Notes under the pieces: model-generated
The model's database searches: none
The model's input: the letters and a program-made list of their open reading frames with translations, nothing else
Told to the model about the DNA's origin: nothing
Translations under genes and position numbers: made by a program
NCBI RefSeq assembly: GCF_950100655.1
Contig: NZ_CATNLY010000012.1
Coordinates: forward strand, 372,001 to 436,000
Origin: Pleomorphomonas sp. T1.2MG-36
Lineage (GTDB): Bacteria; Pseudomonadota; Alphaproteobacteria; Rhizobiales; Pleomorphomonadaceae
Length of the DNA: 64,000 nucleotides
Direction: 5' to 3'
In this document: positions 26,591 to 34,840 of the stretch, in pieces
Layout of the letters: each line of letters begins with the position of its first letter
Numbering within the stretch: the first letter of the stretch is position 1

Positions 26591-27019
26591 GTGAATGAAT
26601 ACGACAATCTGACTACCCTCGATATAGCCGCGAGTATCGTTTCTGCCTATGTGGGCAACAACTCCCTGCCGACACCGGAACTGCCGGCGCTCATCGCCAG
26701 CGTTCACGCCGCCCTCGTTCGGGTCCGTGGCGGCTTGACCACCGGCGAGAACCAGGAGGCTCCGGCCGAGCCGGCCAAACCCGCCGTTCCGGTCAAGAAG
26801 TCGATCACGCCGGATTTCCTCATCTGCCTTGAGGACGGGAAGAAGTTCAAGTCGCTGAAGCGCCATCTTCGCACCCACTACGACATGTCGCCGGACGAGT
26901 ACCGAGCGAAGTGGAACCTGCCGAGCGATTACCCGATGGTCGCGCCAAGTTATGCCGAGGCGCGCTCCAACCTCGCCAAGCAGATGGGCCTCGGCCAGCA
27001 GCGCAAGCGCCCCGCCTGA
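26591..27019 (+). CDS. mucR: Ros/MucR family zinc-finger transcriptional regulator
   Basis: Protein of 142 aa from a GTG at 26591 with GGAGAG upstream. The N-terminal part (DIAASIVSAYVGNN, ELPALIASVHAALVRV) is the MucR oligomerisation region. The Cys/His finger reads CLEDGKKFKSLKRHLRTH, giving C-x2-D-x9-H-x3-H as in prokaryotic Ros fingers. YDMSPDEYRAKWNLPSDYPMVAPSYA follows as in the family. MucR proteins bind AT-rich DNA, silence many genes (exopolysaccharide, motility, virulence) and repress their own promoter. Its GC-rich tail QQRKRPA is ordinary. Confidence 0.93.
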   Translation: MNEYDNLTTLDIAASIVSAYVGNNSLPTPELPALIASVHAALVRVRGGLTTGENQEAPAEPAKPAVPVKKSITPDFLICLEDGKKFKSLKRHLRTHYDMSPDEYRAKWNLPSDYPMVAPSYAEARSNLAKQMGLGQQRKRPA

Positions 27020-27039
27020 CCTTTCGGCAGCAGGACCGC

Positions 27040-27069
27040 CAAAGCCCCGCCCTCACCGGCGGGGCTTTG
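27040..27069. terminator. Bidirectional terminator mucR / phage-like ORF
   Basis: Perfect 11-bp stem AAAGCCCCGCC/GGCGGGGCTTT with a 6-nt loop and T-runs on both strands, between convergent genes. Confidence 0.9.
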
Positions 27070-27087
27070 TCTATCGATCGGCTCCCC

Positions 27088-27678
27088 TTATCCGCCCATG
27101 GCCGGAAGCATCGCCTTCGGCGGCACCCTCCGCGCCTCCGGCGGCACCACCCGCTCCGTCTTTCCTTCCAACAGCCGCCGGTAGCGCCATAGCGCGCCGC
27201 GCGCCTTCGCCCACTCGTCCAGGGCCAGCGCTCGCAGCTGGGGTGGCGATGGCGGGAAGGAAAGGTTCGGCCTGTCTTCGAGGATGGCCACCTCGCCCCG
27301 GATCCAGCGCTTGCCAGCGGCAGCGACCGCCCAGGCCGGCACATCTTCGAGGGCGGTCTCATAGGCCGTGGAGCGAGCGTCCAGGACGGCTTCGCTGATG
27401 TTGCCCGCGGGGAACACGGCAAGGAGCCTCGCGGCCTCCTGAAGTGCCATCATCGAGTCGGGCTTGGCCTCGGCGAGCAACGCAACCTCATCCACCAACC
27501 GCGACAAGATCGATCGTTCGTCCTCCGTAAGCGCCCGGCTCAGTGTCGGGGTCCGGCTCGCCGCCTCCTGTGGTCGCAAGGTGCGCTCCAGCTCGGCGAG
27601 CGAATGCGGCAAGGATAGCGTCTTGAGGCGAAGTTGCGGCAGGACGGGACGTTCGGAAAGAGCGGGACTGTTGGGCAA
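27088..27678 (-). CDS. Phage-like hypothetical protein (possible replication accessory)
   Basis: Protein of 196 aa in the longest frame. The first about 60 residues overlap the end of the upstream gene in another frame, so the real start may be later, for example the Met pair near residue 76. The C-terminal half has the pattern ETALEDVPAWAVAAAGKRWI followed by FPPSPPQLRALA. Small replication-associated proteins of alphaproteobacterial prophages show similar text. A helicase-loader type role is only a guess. It shares strand and direction with the next gene upstream. Confidence 0.5.
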   Translation of the reverse strand: MPNSPALSERPVLPQLRLKTLSLPHSLAELERTLRPQEAASRTPTLSRALTEDERSILSRLVDEVALLAEAKPDSMMALQEAARLLAVFPAGNISEAVLDARSTAYETALEDVPAWAVAAAGKRWIRGEVAILEDRPNLSFPPSPPQLRALALDEWAKARGALWRYRRLLEGKTERVVPPEARRVPPKAMLPAMGG

Positions 27679-28309
27679 GGGTAGCCTCCGGTTCGGGTTT
27701 CAGACGGTTGTCGCGGGCCTGGTAGACGGCCTCGGTGAAATAGCTCCAGGACCGGATGCTCGACGGTCGAGCCCGGCTGCATCGAGCTCTGATCGTCGGC
27801 AGAATGTCGGCCTGGAAGTCGCAGCCGTTGGCGATCCAGTTCATCGGCTCGGACAGGACGATGAGCCCCGGCGCCGAGGCCAGTTCGGCCAGCGCCCTCC
27901 CTGCCGCATCGGCCAGCCCCCGACCCAGCGTTTCGCCATTCGGCTCCGAAATCGATCCGAGCGTCGGCCCAGACGTCGGGATCGAGGCCGACACCGGCTC
28001 AGATCCCGGTTCTGAAACGTCGTCGCGCACCTCGTCCGGTGTGGTCCGGGGGGATATAGGGGGGTGTTTGGGGGTGTGGGGGAAAGAGGGGGGACGGGGG
28101 GTGTCGCGGGACTGCCCCGTGACCGTCGCGTGACCGTCACGCATCCTGTCCCGCTCCCTTTCACGCTCCCGGCGCTTGCGCTCGGTCGCCCTGGCGCGAC
28201 GCTCGGTCTCGACGGCGCTCCCCTCCTCGATGGCCCGGACGGCGATGACGATGGCGTCGAGGGGCGCACCGGCGGCGGCCATCTGTTCGATCAGGCCGGC
28301 AATGATCAT
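27488..28309 (-). CDS. Phage-like hypothetical protein with basic N-terminus
   Basis: Protein of 273 aa from the ATG at 28309, which has GAGGGCGGG upstream. The frame extends to 28408 without a better start. An N-terminal helix (MIIAGLIEQMAAAGAPLDAIVIAVRAI) leads into a very basic stretch (ATERKRRERERERDR), then a low-complexity Pro/Ser/Glu linker. A conserved-looking core follows: NGCDFQADILPTIRARC, then SIRSWSYFTEAVYQARDNRL. The core occurs in proteins of alphaproteobacterial prophages and mobile regions. No function is known. The middle linker is partly repeated in a fragment at 30141-30362. Confidence 0.6.
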   Translation of the reverse strand: MIIAGLIEQMAAAGAPLDAIVIAVRAIEEGSAVETERRARATERKRRERERERDRMRDGHATVTGQSRDTPRPPSFPHTPKHPPISPRTTPDEVRDDVSEPGSEPVSASIPTSGPTLGSISEPNGETLGRGLADAAGRALAELASAPGLIVLSEPMNWIANGCDFQADILPTIRARCSRARPSSIRSWSYFTEAVYQARDNRLKPEPEATLAQQSRSFRTSRPAATSPQDAILAAFARRAGAHLATTGGGEPDPDTEPGAYGGRTIDLVAVGG

Positions 28310-28650
28310 CGCCCGCCCTCGCTTGCCCGAATCCGCATGTCCGCCTCCCGTCCCAATGGAAATTTGCACACCGTTGCAAGGGGTTCTCGCCCGAGCGGTG
28401 TTGTCCATTCATACGGGATGAGGGTTGGCGTACTCGAATGCGGGGAGATTGGCCTCGGTGGCGCGAAGGGGATGACCTCGCAACTGGCGGGCGGCCATCC
28501 TCACGCAGGCACGGACCTCAGGACGAGACCTGAGCGTGGGTGTCGGGTGCCTTTGAGCGGATATGGCTGCCGGCTGAAAAGGCGCGGGGAGTGTGATCTC
28601 CCAATCGCCCCGGCGCTCCCCGCAGCACCAGGGCGATGAACAGGCCAAAC
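28310..28650. other. Gap upstream of the phage-like gene
   Basis: 341 nt. A minus-strand frame ends with MAARQLRGHPLRATEANLPAFEYANPHPV-type text at 28409-28498, directly before the phage-like gene, but it is too short to call. Nothing else was recognised. Confidence 0.4.
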
Positions 28651-29343
28651 CTACCACATCGTCGGCACATCGGCGCGGTTGGCCGGGTCGGCCCAGTAGA
28701 GCGAAGGAAGGCAGCGGGAGAGATAGCCGAACTCGCTGCTGCAATGCTGGAGCAGCCCGAGGGCGACGGCGTCGGGAACGACATGCCCATGCGCCGGGCC
28801 GAGCAGGAAGCAACTCCGGAGCACAGCGCCGAATGGCGTGTCGCGCACCACGTGGACCATGGCGCCTTGCAGCGGATCGCCCGCCGCATCGAGCTCCACG
28901 TCGTCGCCGAAACCGATCCGCGCGATCACGGCGAGGGACGCGTCGCCCCTGTTGCAGGCCGCATCGTAGGCTCCGGGTGAGAAAGCCTCGCGCGGGTCGT
29001 GGAAGCGGATGACGGCGGCCACCGGCGGGATGTCGCCAAGGCTCTCGACGGCGCGGATCGTCGCGCCGACGTAGCTCTGCCCCTTCCGCCACTGCGCGTC
29101 CCAGCCCCGATGCTCGACGTGATCGACCGGGTGCCACATCAGAAGATGCTCATTGGTTTCGAACTCCTTGAACCACCAGTCGAGCATCCGGCCCTTGCAG
29201 TTGGGCAGGTCGGTACGAACGGCCACCCTGACCACGCCGCTCGGCAGCCGCTCGATGCCGGACTCGATACGCAGGGGCGCCGGGACGAGCATTGCGTCGA
29301 GCGCGCCAGCGGCTATACCAAAAGTGTCGGGAAACAAGGACAT
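28651..29343 (-). CDS. DAPG hydrolase (PhlG)-like family protein
   Basis: Protein of 230 aa from the ATG at 29343, with CGGAG seven nt upstream (a TTG two codons earlier is less likely). The family signature is DWWFKEFETNEHLLMWHPVDH, shown here as WWF, T and WHPVDH, followed by VGATIRAVE and IRFHDPREAF. PhlG enzymes are zinc hydrolases that cut a C-C bond in 2,4-diacetylphloroglucinol. This protein shares the fold signature, so substrate identity is not implied. It is divergent from a TetR gene across a perfect palindrome and is probably repressed by it. Confidence 0.65.
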   Translation of the reverse strand: MSLFPDTFGIAAGALDAMLVPAPLRIESGIERLPSGVVRVAVRTDLPNCKGRMLDWWFKEFETNEHLLMWHPVDHVEHRGWDAQWRKGQSYVGATIRAVESLGDIPPVAAVIRFHDPREAFSPGAYDAACNRGDASLAVIARIGFGDDVELDAAGDPLQGAMVHVVRDTPFGAVLRSCFLLGPAHGHVVPDAVALGLLQHCSSEFGYLSRCLPSLYWADPANRADVPTMW

Positions 29344-29355
29344 CTCCAATCTCCG

Positions 29356-29388
29356 ATAATTAGGAAACGATTTTCGTTTCCTAATTAT
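29356..29388. promoter_or_regulatory. Perfect 15-bp inverted repeat, probable TetR operator
   Basis: The arms ATAATTAGGAAACGA and TCGTTTCCTAATTAT are exact complements separated by TTT. The site lies 12 nt from the PhlG-like start and 47 nt from the TetR start, so a bound dimer would block both promoters. This is the classic TetR autoregulatory layout. Confidence 0.85.
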
Positions 29389-29435
29389 AGGTAGGTCCGA
29401 GGGGTGGCGCTGTCAAGCTTCGAAAGGGAACCGCG

Positions 29436-30086
29436 ATGGAAAGCGAGCAACGGGGTCGTGGCCGGCCAAGCGTTCCCGACGCGGTGGTGCGGCGGAACAT
29501 CGTCGAGGCGGCGCAGAGGCTTCTGTCGAGCGGCGGCGCGGCGGCGATGACCATGGAGCGTGTCGCCGCGGAGGCCGGCATTGCCAAGAAGACGCTCTAC
29601 CGCTTCGCCAGTGATCGAGCCGCCCTGATCGGCTTGCTGGTGGGCAGCTGGATCGAGCCGATCTTCCGCGGTTTCGAAGTCGGCCCTGAGGGCGAAGATG
29701 CCCCGGCAGCCCTCACGCGTTTCCTCGGCGACATCGCCGGCGCCGTGCTCAGCCCGAACGCCGTTGGTCTCTACCGCATGCTGGCGAGCGACGCCGATCT
29801 CAGGGCTCGGTTTCTTCCGGCCTACAACGAGAACGGCATCGAGCGCTCCCGCGCCGAACTCGCCCGCTGGCTCACCCGCAAGACCGAAACCGGCGAACTC
29901 CGCCTCCCGATCGCCGCCGAGCGTGCGGCCGACCTCATGCTCTCGGCCGTCATCGCCGAGCCCCTGCGCAAGATCATCCTCGGCGAGATCGAACCGCTGC
30001 CCGCCTCCGACATCAGCCCGCGCATCGCCGACGCCGTGCGCCTCGCAACCCACGGGCGGACCGGGACGCCGACAGCGATAGGCTGA
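29436..30086 (+). CDS. TetR/AcrR family transcriptional regulator
   Basis: Protein of 216 aa. The N-terminal HTH (about 17-65) contains NIVEAAQRLLSSGGAAAMTMERVAAEAGIAKKTLYRFASDRAAL-type text, shown by MTMERVAAEAG and KKTLYRF. The C-terminal ligand-binding domain is of the type usual for AefR-like TetR proteins, with WLTRKTETGELRLP. It probably represses itself and the divergent PhlG-like gene through the palindrome between them, with a phenolic or other small ligand as inducer. The ligand is inferred only from the neighbour. Confidence 0.9.
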   Translation: MESEQRGRGRPSVPDAVVRRNIVEAAQRLLSSGGAAAMTMERVAAEAGIAKKTLYRFASDRAALIGLLVGSWIEPIFRGFEVGPEGEDAPAALTRFLGDIAGAVLSPNAVGLYRMLASDADLRARFLPAYNENGIERSRAELARWLTRKTETGELRLPIAAERAADLMLSAVIAEPLRKIILGEIEPLPASDISPRIADAVRLATHGRTGTPTAIG

Positions 30087-30140
30087 CGCCGGCAAGATAC
30101 GCCGCCTCGATCTCGCAGGCCCGCAGTGAGGCAGCGGCGA

Positions 30141-30362
30141 TCAGTCCGAGATCACGCGACGGCAGGGAAGCGCTGCGGGAGGTACGGGGGAGTTGGCCAG
30201 TGCCCTGCCCGCGGCTTCCTTCAACTCGCCAGCCAAGGTTTGGTGGTCGAGCGTTGTGCCATCCGGCTCCGAAATCGCCCCAGAAACCGGCATCGAGACC
30301 GACAGTGGCTCAGATCCCGGCTCTGAGGCCATGCCGCGCCCGTCCGGTATAACCTGGGGCAT
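30141..30362 (-). pseudogene. Partial, decayed copy of the phage-like linker region
   Basis: A 73-aa frame contains SEPGSEPLSVSMPVSG, AISEPDGTTL and LKEAAGRALA. The intact gene at 27488-28309 has SEPGSEPVSASIPTSG, SISEPNGETL and LADAAGRALA in the same order. The fragment lacks the N-terminal helix, the basic region and the conserved core, so it is a remnant of a paralogue. Confidence 0.6.
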
Positions 30363-30544
30363 ATAGGGTGAAAGAGGGAACGGGGCCTACGATGGTGATG
30401 GCACGCAGCCCGATGATCGAATTTCAGCGTCGGGCAGCCCCCGCTTGGCCTCTAGCAACGACCGCGGAAAGCCTCTCGGTTTCACTCCCGCACGGCGAGA
30501 TCTCGGACCGCCGAACAGCCCCGACTCCTGAGATGCAAGCGCGC

Positions 30545-30678
30545 CCCAAGGTCAAGCCCCTCTTCGCCAAACTTGAGGACTGGAGGCACATCGCCACGCG
30601 CTACGACCGATGCGCCCACACCTTCTTTTCGGCCATATGTATCCCAGTGGCCGTCATCGTCTGGCTCCGATCAATGAG
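30545..30678 (+). pseudogene. IS5-family transposase C-terminal remnant
   Basis: The plus frame reads PLFAKLEDWRHIATRYDRCA followed by HTFFSAICIPVAVIVWL. The ending KLKDWRRIATRYDRCAHTF-type is characteristic of IS5-group (IS427-like) transposases. There is no DDE domain upstream in any frame, so only the last about 40 codons survive. Confidence 0.65.
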
Positions 30679-30686
30679 TTCTCATC

Positions 30687-31691
30687 CTAGATCTCAAGCC
30701 TCACCGACCGCGGCGACACCACCAGAATGGTGTCGTAACCCAGGCGCTGATCCGGCGTTATCAAGCTGCGCAGCGTCGCCGACAGCGCGGTGGTCATTTC
30801 CGCTTCCAGCGCCTGACGGCTCCGTATCTGCGAGCGCTTGTTGGCGGGATAGGTCGACAGATCCCGCACGGGCTTCGTCCTGGGCAGGCGGAACACAAAG
30901 CGAGACATGCGCTCACCTTGGGATTCCTCCCAGAACTGATCGTAATCGGCCAGTATACGCTTTCTGAGCCCCTGGTAGCCGGCGAACACGTGCCCTTCGT
31001 TCGAGGTCGCGTAAATGCTTTCCAGTCGCAGGGCGTTCGCGATCTCCTGAGCCGCCAGCAAAAGAGCCGCTTTCGGTCGCAGACCCCGCAGCGCTTTGGT
31101 CGCCGATCGAGCCCGATCGAGCCCTTCGTCTCTAGAAAAGCCCTTCATGATGCCGATCCACAGGCAAGGGGTCTCTCCCACAAGACCGAGATGTTGGGGC
31201 TTGACGATCGCCAGGCCCATTGCTGCCGTCGGCGCCCCATCGAATGACAAGGTAAGGCCCCACTCGCTTTCGCGATAAAAGCCAGCGGCGGCGCCGAGGC
31301 TGATGGTCACCACGCCACGCTCGGTGTTGAGCTGCAGAAGCGTTACCGTCGAAAGATGGATCTGCTCGACCGCCGCGGGCGACAGCCTCTCCTCGATCGT
31401 CTGATAGTGGGTGAGAATGGCATCCGCACGCGCCGATGCCCGCAAGCGGCGCGTCAGATAGGGACGGATGGGCTTATCGGCAATGTCAGGCCGGGCTGAA
31501 AGGATGCGCTGCAGCAGCGGGGTGCTCATGCCGCGCTCAAGCTTTCGGACAATGCGACCGAACACGATCCGACGCGCATGATACTTCGTCCAGACTCGGA
31601 CGTGCCCCCAGACAAACTGCAGCCACCTTGGCACGGCCCGACGAACAGAATGCTTCATAATGTCACGGTTTGTTTCTACTGTCAGACTCAT
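30687..31691 (-). CDS. VirK/YbjX (DUF535) family protein
   Basis: Protein of 334 aa. The central part matches the VirK/YbjX pattern: EWGLTLSFDG, LGLVGETPCLWIGIMKG and the run KALRGLRPKAALLLAAQEIA, ending with FRLPRTKP and KRSQIRSRQALE. Family members in enterobacteria affect envelope traits and peptide resistance. The biochemical role is unknown. No signal peptide. The start is uncertain: ATG at 31691 or 31658, neither with a clear ribosome site. The gene is monocistronic. Confidence 0.8.
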   Translation of the reverse strand: MSLTVETNRDIMKHSVRRAVPRWLQFVWGHVRVWTKYHARRIVFGRIVRKLERGMSTPLLQRILSARPDIADKPIRPYLTRRLRASARADAILTHYQTIEERLSPAAVEQIHLSTVTLLQLNTERGVVTISLGAAAGFYRESEWGLTLSFDGAPTAAMGLAIVKPQHLGLVGETPCLWIGIMKGFSRDEGLDRARSATKALRGLRPKAALLLAAQEIANALRLESIYATSNEGHVFAGYQGLRKRILADYDQFWEESQGERMSRFVFRLPRTKPVRDLSTYPANKRSQIRSRQALEAEMTTALSATLRSLITPDQRLGYDTILVVSPRSVRLEI

Positions 31692-32133
31692 AATTTGCGA
31701 AAAAGCAATCTAAAGTTGAAACATGCGCGTTTTACACAAACAACCCAGGCTTTTAACGAGACACGTAATAAACTTCCATCGAATTTTCTGACCGCTCCAC
31801 AGGGCAACCCCAACGCGGACCAGGAATGGCGATAAAGGAGTCCGCCCTGCGCGGTGAAGCGGCAGCATCTTTTCACCTGCAAATCAAAGCAATCAGTCTC
31901 GATGATCGAGACGGCGTGCGTTCGATAGCAGCGAGCAATACGCATCTGCTACGGTGAACGAAGTTTATGATCTCAGTAGTTGCAGCCCCCTCTACCCAGA
32001 GAAACGCGGCATCAACCACGATTCGCCCTATAGTCGCACGTTGTACGTTGCGCAAGGCGAGCCGATCGGCAAGAACCGTATCCGGTTACACACCGATACA
32101 ATCGGACAGTTTCTGGGGGGAGATCCGTGAAGC
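31692..32133. other. Gap upstream of virK-like gene
   Basis: 442 nt. The part next to the virK-like start (31680-31790) is markedly AT-richer than average and should contain its promoter. No gene or clear hairpin was seen. Confidence 0.5.
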
Positions 32134-32207
32134 TGGAGCGGGTGAAGGGAATCGAACCCTCGTATTCAGCTTGGAAGGCTGCTGCTCTACCATTGAGCTA
32201 CACCCGC
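32134..32207 (-). tRNA. tRNA-Gly(TCC)
   Basis: A 74-nt cloverleaf. The acceptor GCGGGTG pairs with CACCCGC, the anticodon loop is CTTCCAA (anticodon TCC), the T-loop is TTCGATT and the 3' CCA is encoded. The first anticodon-stem pair is a G-A mismatch. Confidence 0.95.
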
Positions 32208-32244
32208 TTCGAGGCGCGATGTTTAGGGAGACGCGGCCGGCTTG

Positions 32245-33282
32245 TCAACGGCGGAGGGCGGACGCGATGGCCGAGATCATCGCGTGAACCACCTGAGGAT
32301 CGGCGCGGCGGCCGGTGTGGTTGAGGCGGATGAGCCGGTCCGCTCCGGCGCCGACGCCGAGGGAGAACTCGGGATCGGCCTCCCTGAGGCTTTCAAGCAA
32401 GGACGCGGCGTCGATATCGGCGGGCGGGGCGAAGGCGGTGACGAGGTGGGAGGCGTCCGCCGGCCCGGCCCAGGCCGTGAGGCCCAGCGCCTCCAGGCCG
32501 TCGCGGGCGGCCGCAGCGGCTTCGGCGTGGCGGCCGACGATGGCCTCGATGCCCTCGGCTTCGACGCGATCAAGCGCAGCGTCAAGCGCCCAGAGTTCCA
32601 GCGGAGACGGCGTGCCCGGCAGTGCGCCGCGCCCGGCATCGAGCCACAGGCGTTTCTGGTCGACGAGCGACAGCGCCGAGGTCTGCGGCGCGTCCGTCCG
32701 GTCGATGTCCGCCCAGGCGCGCTGGGAGACGGCGACGGCCGAGACACCGGCCGGCCCGGCCAGCGCCTTCTGCGGCCCGGCGACGACGACATCGGCGCCC
32801 ATCCTGTCGGCGGCGAAGGCGTGGCCGCCCAGCGAGGCGACCGCATCGACCACGGTGACGACGGCGCGCTCGCGGGCGAGACGGAGGATGGCCTCAAGCG
32901 GATTGCGAATGCCGCTGGCCGATTCCGCGTGCACCAGCGCCAAGAGCCCGGCGTCGGGGTGGGCGTCGAGCGCCGCCGCCACCGCCCGCGCGCTGACCGG
33001 CCGCGCCGCTTCGGCGCGAATCTCCACCACGCTGGCGCCGGCCCGGCGCAGCCAGCGGCCGAACCAGACGCCGTAAGGGCTGGTGATGATGTTGATAGCC
33101 TTGACGCCGGGGCGGCCGAGACTCGCCGCCACCGCCTCGAGCGCCACCACAGCCTCGGCCTGAATGAGCAGCACGTCGCCCGAGGTGCCGATCAGTTTGG
33201 CGAAGCGGTCGGCGAGGCTGGCGACGCGCTCGACCGGGAACGGCGGCGGATCCAGGAGAATGGCGGGATCGAAGGTGCTCAT
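32245..33282 (-). CDS. Class V PLP-dependent aminotransferase family protein
   Basis: Protein of 345 aa. The PLP lysine is in VVVAGPQKALAGPAGV around residue 190. The cofactor-binding aspartate lies in VVDAVASLGG, and LNHTGRRADP is near the C-terminus, as in alanine/serine-glyoxylate aminotransferases (AGXT/PucG type). It starts inside the stop of the ABC ATPase gene (ATGA overlap), so it is the last gene of the transporter operon. The substrate is probably an amino compound imported by that transporter (inference). Confidence 0.8.
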   Translation of the reverse strand: MSTFDPAILLDPPPFPVERVASLADRFAKLIGTSGDVLLIQAEAVVALEAVAASLGRPGVKAINIITSPYGVWFGRWLRRAGASVVEIRAEAARPVSARAVAAALDAHPDAGLLALVHAESASGIRNPLEAILRLARERAVVTVVDAVASLGGHAFAADRMGADVVVAGPQKALAGPAGVSAVAVSQRAWADIDRTDAPQTSALSLVDQKRLWLDAGRGALPGTPSPLELWALDAALDRVEAEGIEAIVGRHAEAAAAARDGLEALGLTAWAGPADASHLVTAFAPPADIDAASLLESLREADPEFSLGVGAGADRLIRLNHTGRRADPQVVHAMISAIASALRR

Positions 33283-34061
33283 GCTGGCTTTCCATTGAGG
33301 CGCGGCACCGCGCCGATCAGGTCTTTCAGGACGCCCGAGGATGGCGCGGCGATGACGCTGGCCGCCGGTCCCTCCTCGACGATGCGGCCCTCGGCCATCA
33401 CCGCGATACGGTGCGAAACAGCGCGCACCACTGCGAGGTCGTGCGAGATGAAGAGGTAGCCGACGCCGGTTTCCCGCTGCAGGTCGACGAGAAGCTCCAG
33501 GATACGACCGCGCACCGACACGTCGAGCGCCGACACCGCCTCGTCCAGGATCATGAGGCGCGGCCGCACGGCGATGGCGCGGGCGATGGCCACCCGCTGG
33601 CGCTGCCCGCCGGAAATCTCGCGGATCGACCGCCCCCCGAGATCGGACGGCAGGCCGACGCGATCGATGAGGCGCGCCACCTCGCCGGGCCGTTCGGCCT
33701 TGGGTACCACGGCATGAATGCGCAGCGCATCAGAGAGAACGCCGCCGACGGTGGCGCGCGGGTTGAAGGCGGCGAGCGGGTCCTGGAACACCATCTGCAA
33801 ATGCCGGCGGGCGGCGCGCAGGCGGCCGCCCTCCAGCGCCAGCCAATCGTCGCCCATGAAAGCGATGGAGCCAGCCTCCGGCGCCACGAGACGGGTCAGG
33901 ACGCGCGCCAGCGTCGATTTGCCGCAGCCCGAGCCCCCCACCAGCCCCAGCGTCTCGCCGGGTGCGATGGCGAGCGACACGCCACCCAGCGCGGCAACGC
34001 GGCGGTCACCGCTCGTGAAGGTCCGGCGAAGGTCACGGGCGACGAGAAGCGGCCCGGTCAT
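33279..34061 (-). CDS. Oligopeptide/nickel-type ABC transporter ATPase (DppF-like)
   Basis: Protein of 260 aa. Walker A is GGSGCGKST, the signature is ISGGQRQRVAIARAIA, Walker B is LMILDEAVSALD, and the switch histidine is in ISHDLAVV. There is a short family C-terminal tail. It overlaps the upstream ATPase gene and the downstream aminotransferase gene by 4 nt each. It energises import together with the adjacent ATPase and two permeases at the inner membrane. Confidence 0.93.
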   Translation of the reverse strand: MTGPLLVARDLRRTFTSGDRRVAALGGVSLAIAPGETLGLVGGSGCGKSTLARVLTRLVAPEAGSIAFMGDDWLALEGGRLRAARRHLQMVFQDPLAAFNPRATVGGVLSDALRIHAVVPKAERPGEVARLIDRVGLPSDLGGRSIREISGGQRQRVAIARAIAVRPRLMILDEAVSALDVSVRGRILELLVDLQRETGVGYLFISHDLAVVRAVSHRIAVMAEGRIVEEGPAASVIAAPSSGVLKDLIGAVPRLNGKPA

Positions 34062-34840
34062 GGCGTGCCTCCCACCAGCGACGGCGTCGCAAGGTCGATG
34101 TGGGCGGCGATCAGGGCCGCCGTCTCCACCGCCCGGGGCGCCGCGACCACCTGGGCTGCCGGCCCCACCTCGACGAGGCGTCCCCCGGCCATCACCGCCA
34201 CGCGGTCGGCGATGCCGGCGGCGAGCGCCAAGTCGTGGGTGACGAAGGCCAGCGTCATGCCGTCGGCGCGCACCAGCTCGACCAGCAGCTCGACGATGGC
34301 CGCCTGCACCAGCACGTCGAGCGCCGAGGTCACCTCGTCGGCGATCAGAAGGCGCGGTCGGGCGGCGATGGCGGCGGCGATCGCCACGCGCTGGCGCTGG
34401 CCGCCGGACAGCTGATGCGGATAGGCGCGGGCGATGCGCTCGGGCGCGGGCAAATGGACGCGGCCGAGAAGCCGCACCGCTTCCGTCTCGGCGGCGCGGC
34501 GGTCGAGCCCGAGGTGTCGGCGGGCGCCCTCCCCCACCTGCTCGCCGAGGGGCAGCACCGGATTGAGGCTGGAGCCGGGATCCTGGAACACGTAGCCGAT
34601 GTCGCGGCCGGCGCGCGGCGCACCGTCGAGGCCGGGCCAGTCGATACGGCCGGCAACGCGCGTCCGCTCCGGCAGCAGGCCGGCGACGGCTCGGGCGAGC
34701 GTCGACTTGCCCGAGCCGCTTTCGCCGATGATCGCCAGGATCTCGCCTGCCTCGACGTCGAGCGATAGGCCGGACAATGCCGACCGAGGGGCGCGGCGAT
34801 AGGTGACCGAGAGGTCGGCGATGGTCGCAAGCGCTGTCAC
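34058..34840 (-). CDS. Oligopeptide/nickel-type ABC transporter ATPase (DppD-like)
   Basis: Protein of 260 aa from a GTG at 34840 that overlaps the permease stop (GTGA). A longer open frame to 35725 is the shadow of the permease. Walker A is GESGSGKST, the signature is LSGGQRQRVAIAAAIA, Walker B is LLIADEVTSALD and the switch is THDLALA. It forms the ATPase pair with the 33279-34061 product. Confidence 0.93.
   Translation of the reverse strand: MTALATIADLSVTYRRAPRSALSGLSLDVEAGEILAIIGESGSGKSTLARAVAGLLPERTRVAGRIDWPGLDGAPRAGRDIGYVFQDPGSSLNPVLPLGEQVGEGARRHLGLDRRAAETEAVRLLGRVHLPAPERIARAYPHQLSGGQRQRVAIAAAIAARPRLLIADEVTSALDVLVQAAIVELLVELVRADGMTLAFVTHDLALAAGIADRVAVMAGGRLVEVGPAAQVVAAPRAVETAALIAAHIDLATPSLVGGTP

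Larger units (their letters stand above)
30087..30686. other. 600-nt remnant region
   Basis: No intact gene. It contains a fragment of the 27.5-28.3 kb phage-like gene and the C-terminal end of an IS5-type transposase (both listed). The remaining sequence holds nothing I can identify. Confidence 0.6.

Noticed and set aside
28409..28498. Short minus-strand frame MAARQLRGHPLRATEANLP
   Set aside because: About 29 codons with no ribosome site. It might be the end of a decayed phage gene, not called as a feature.
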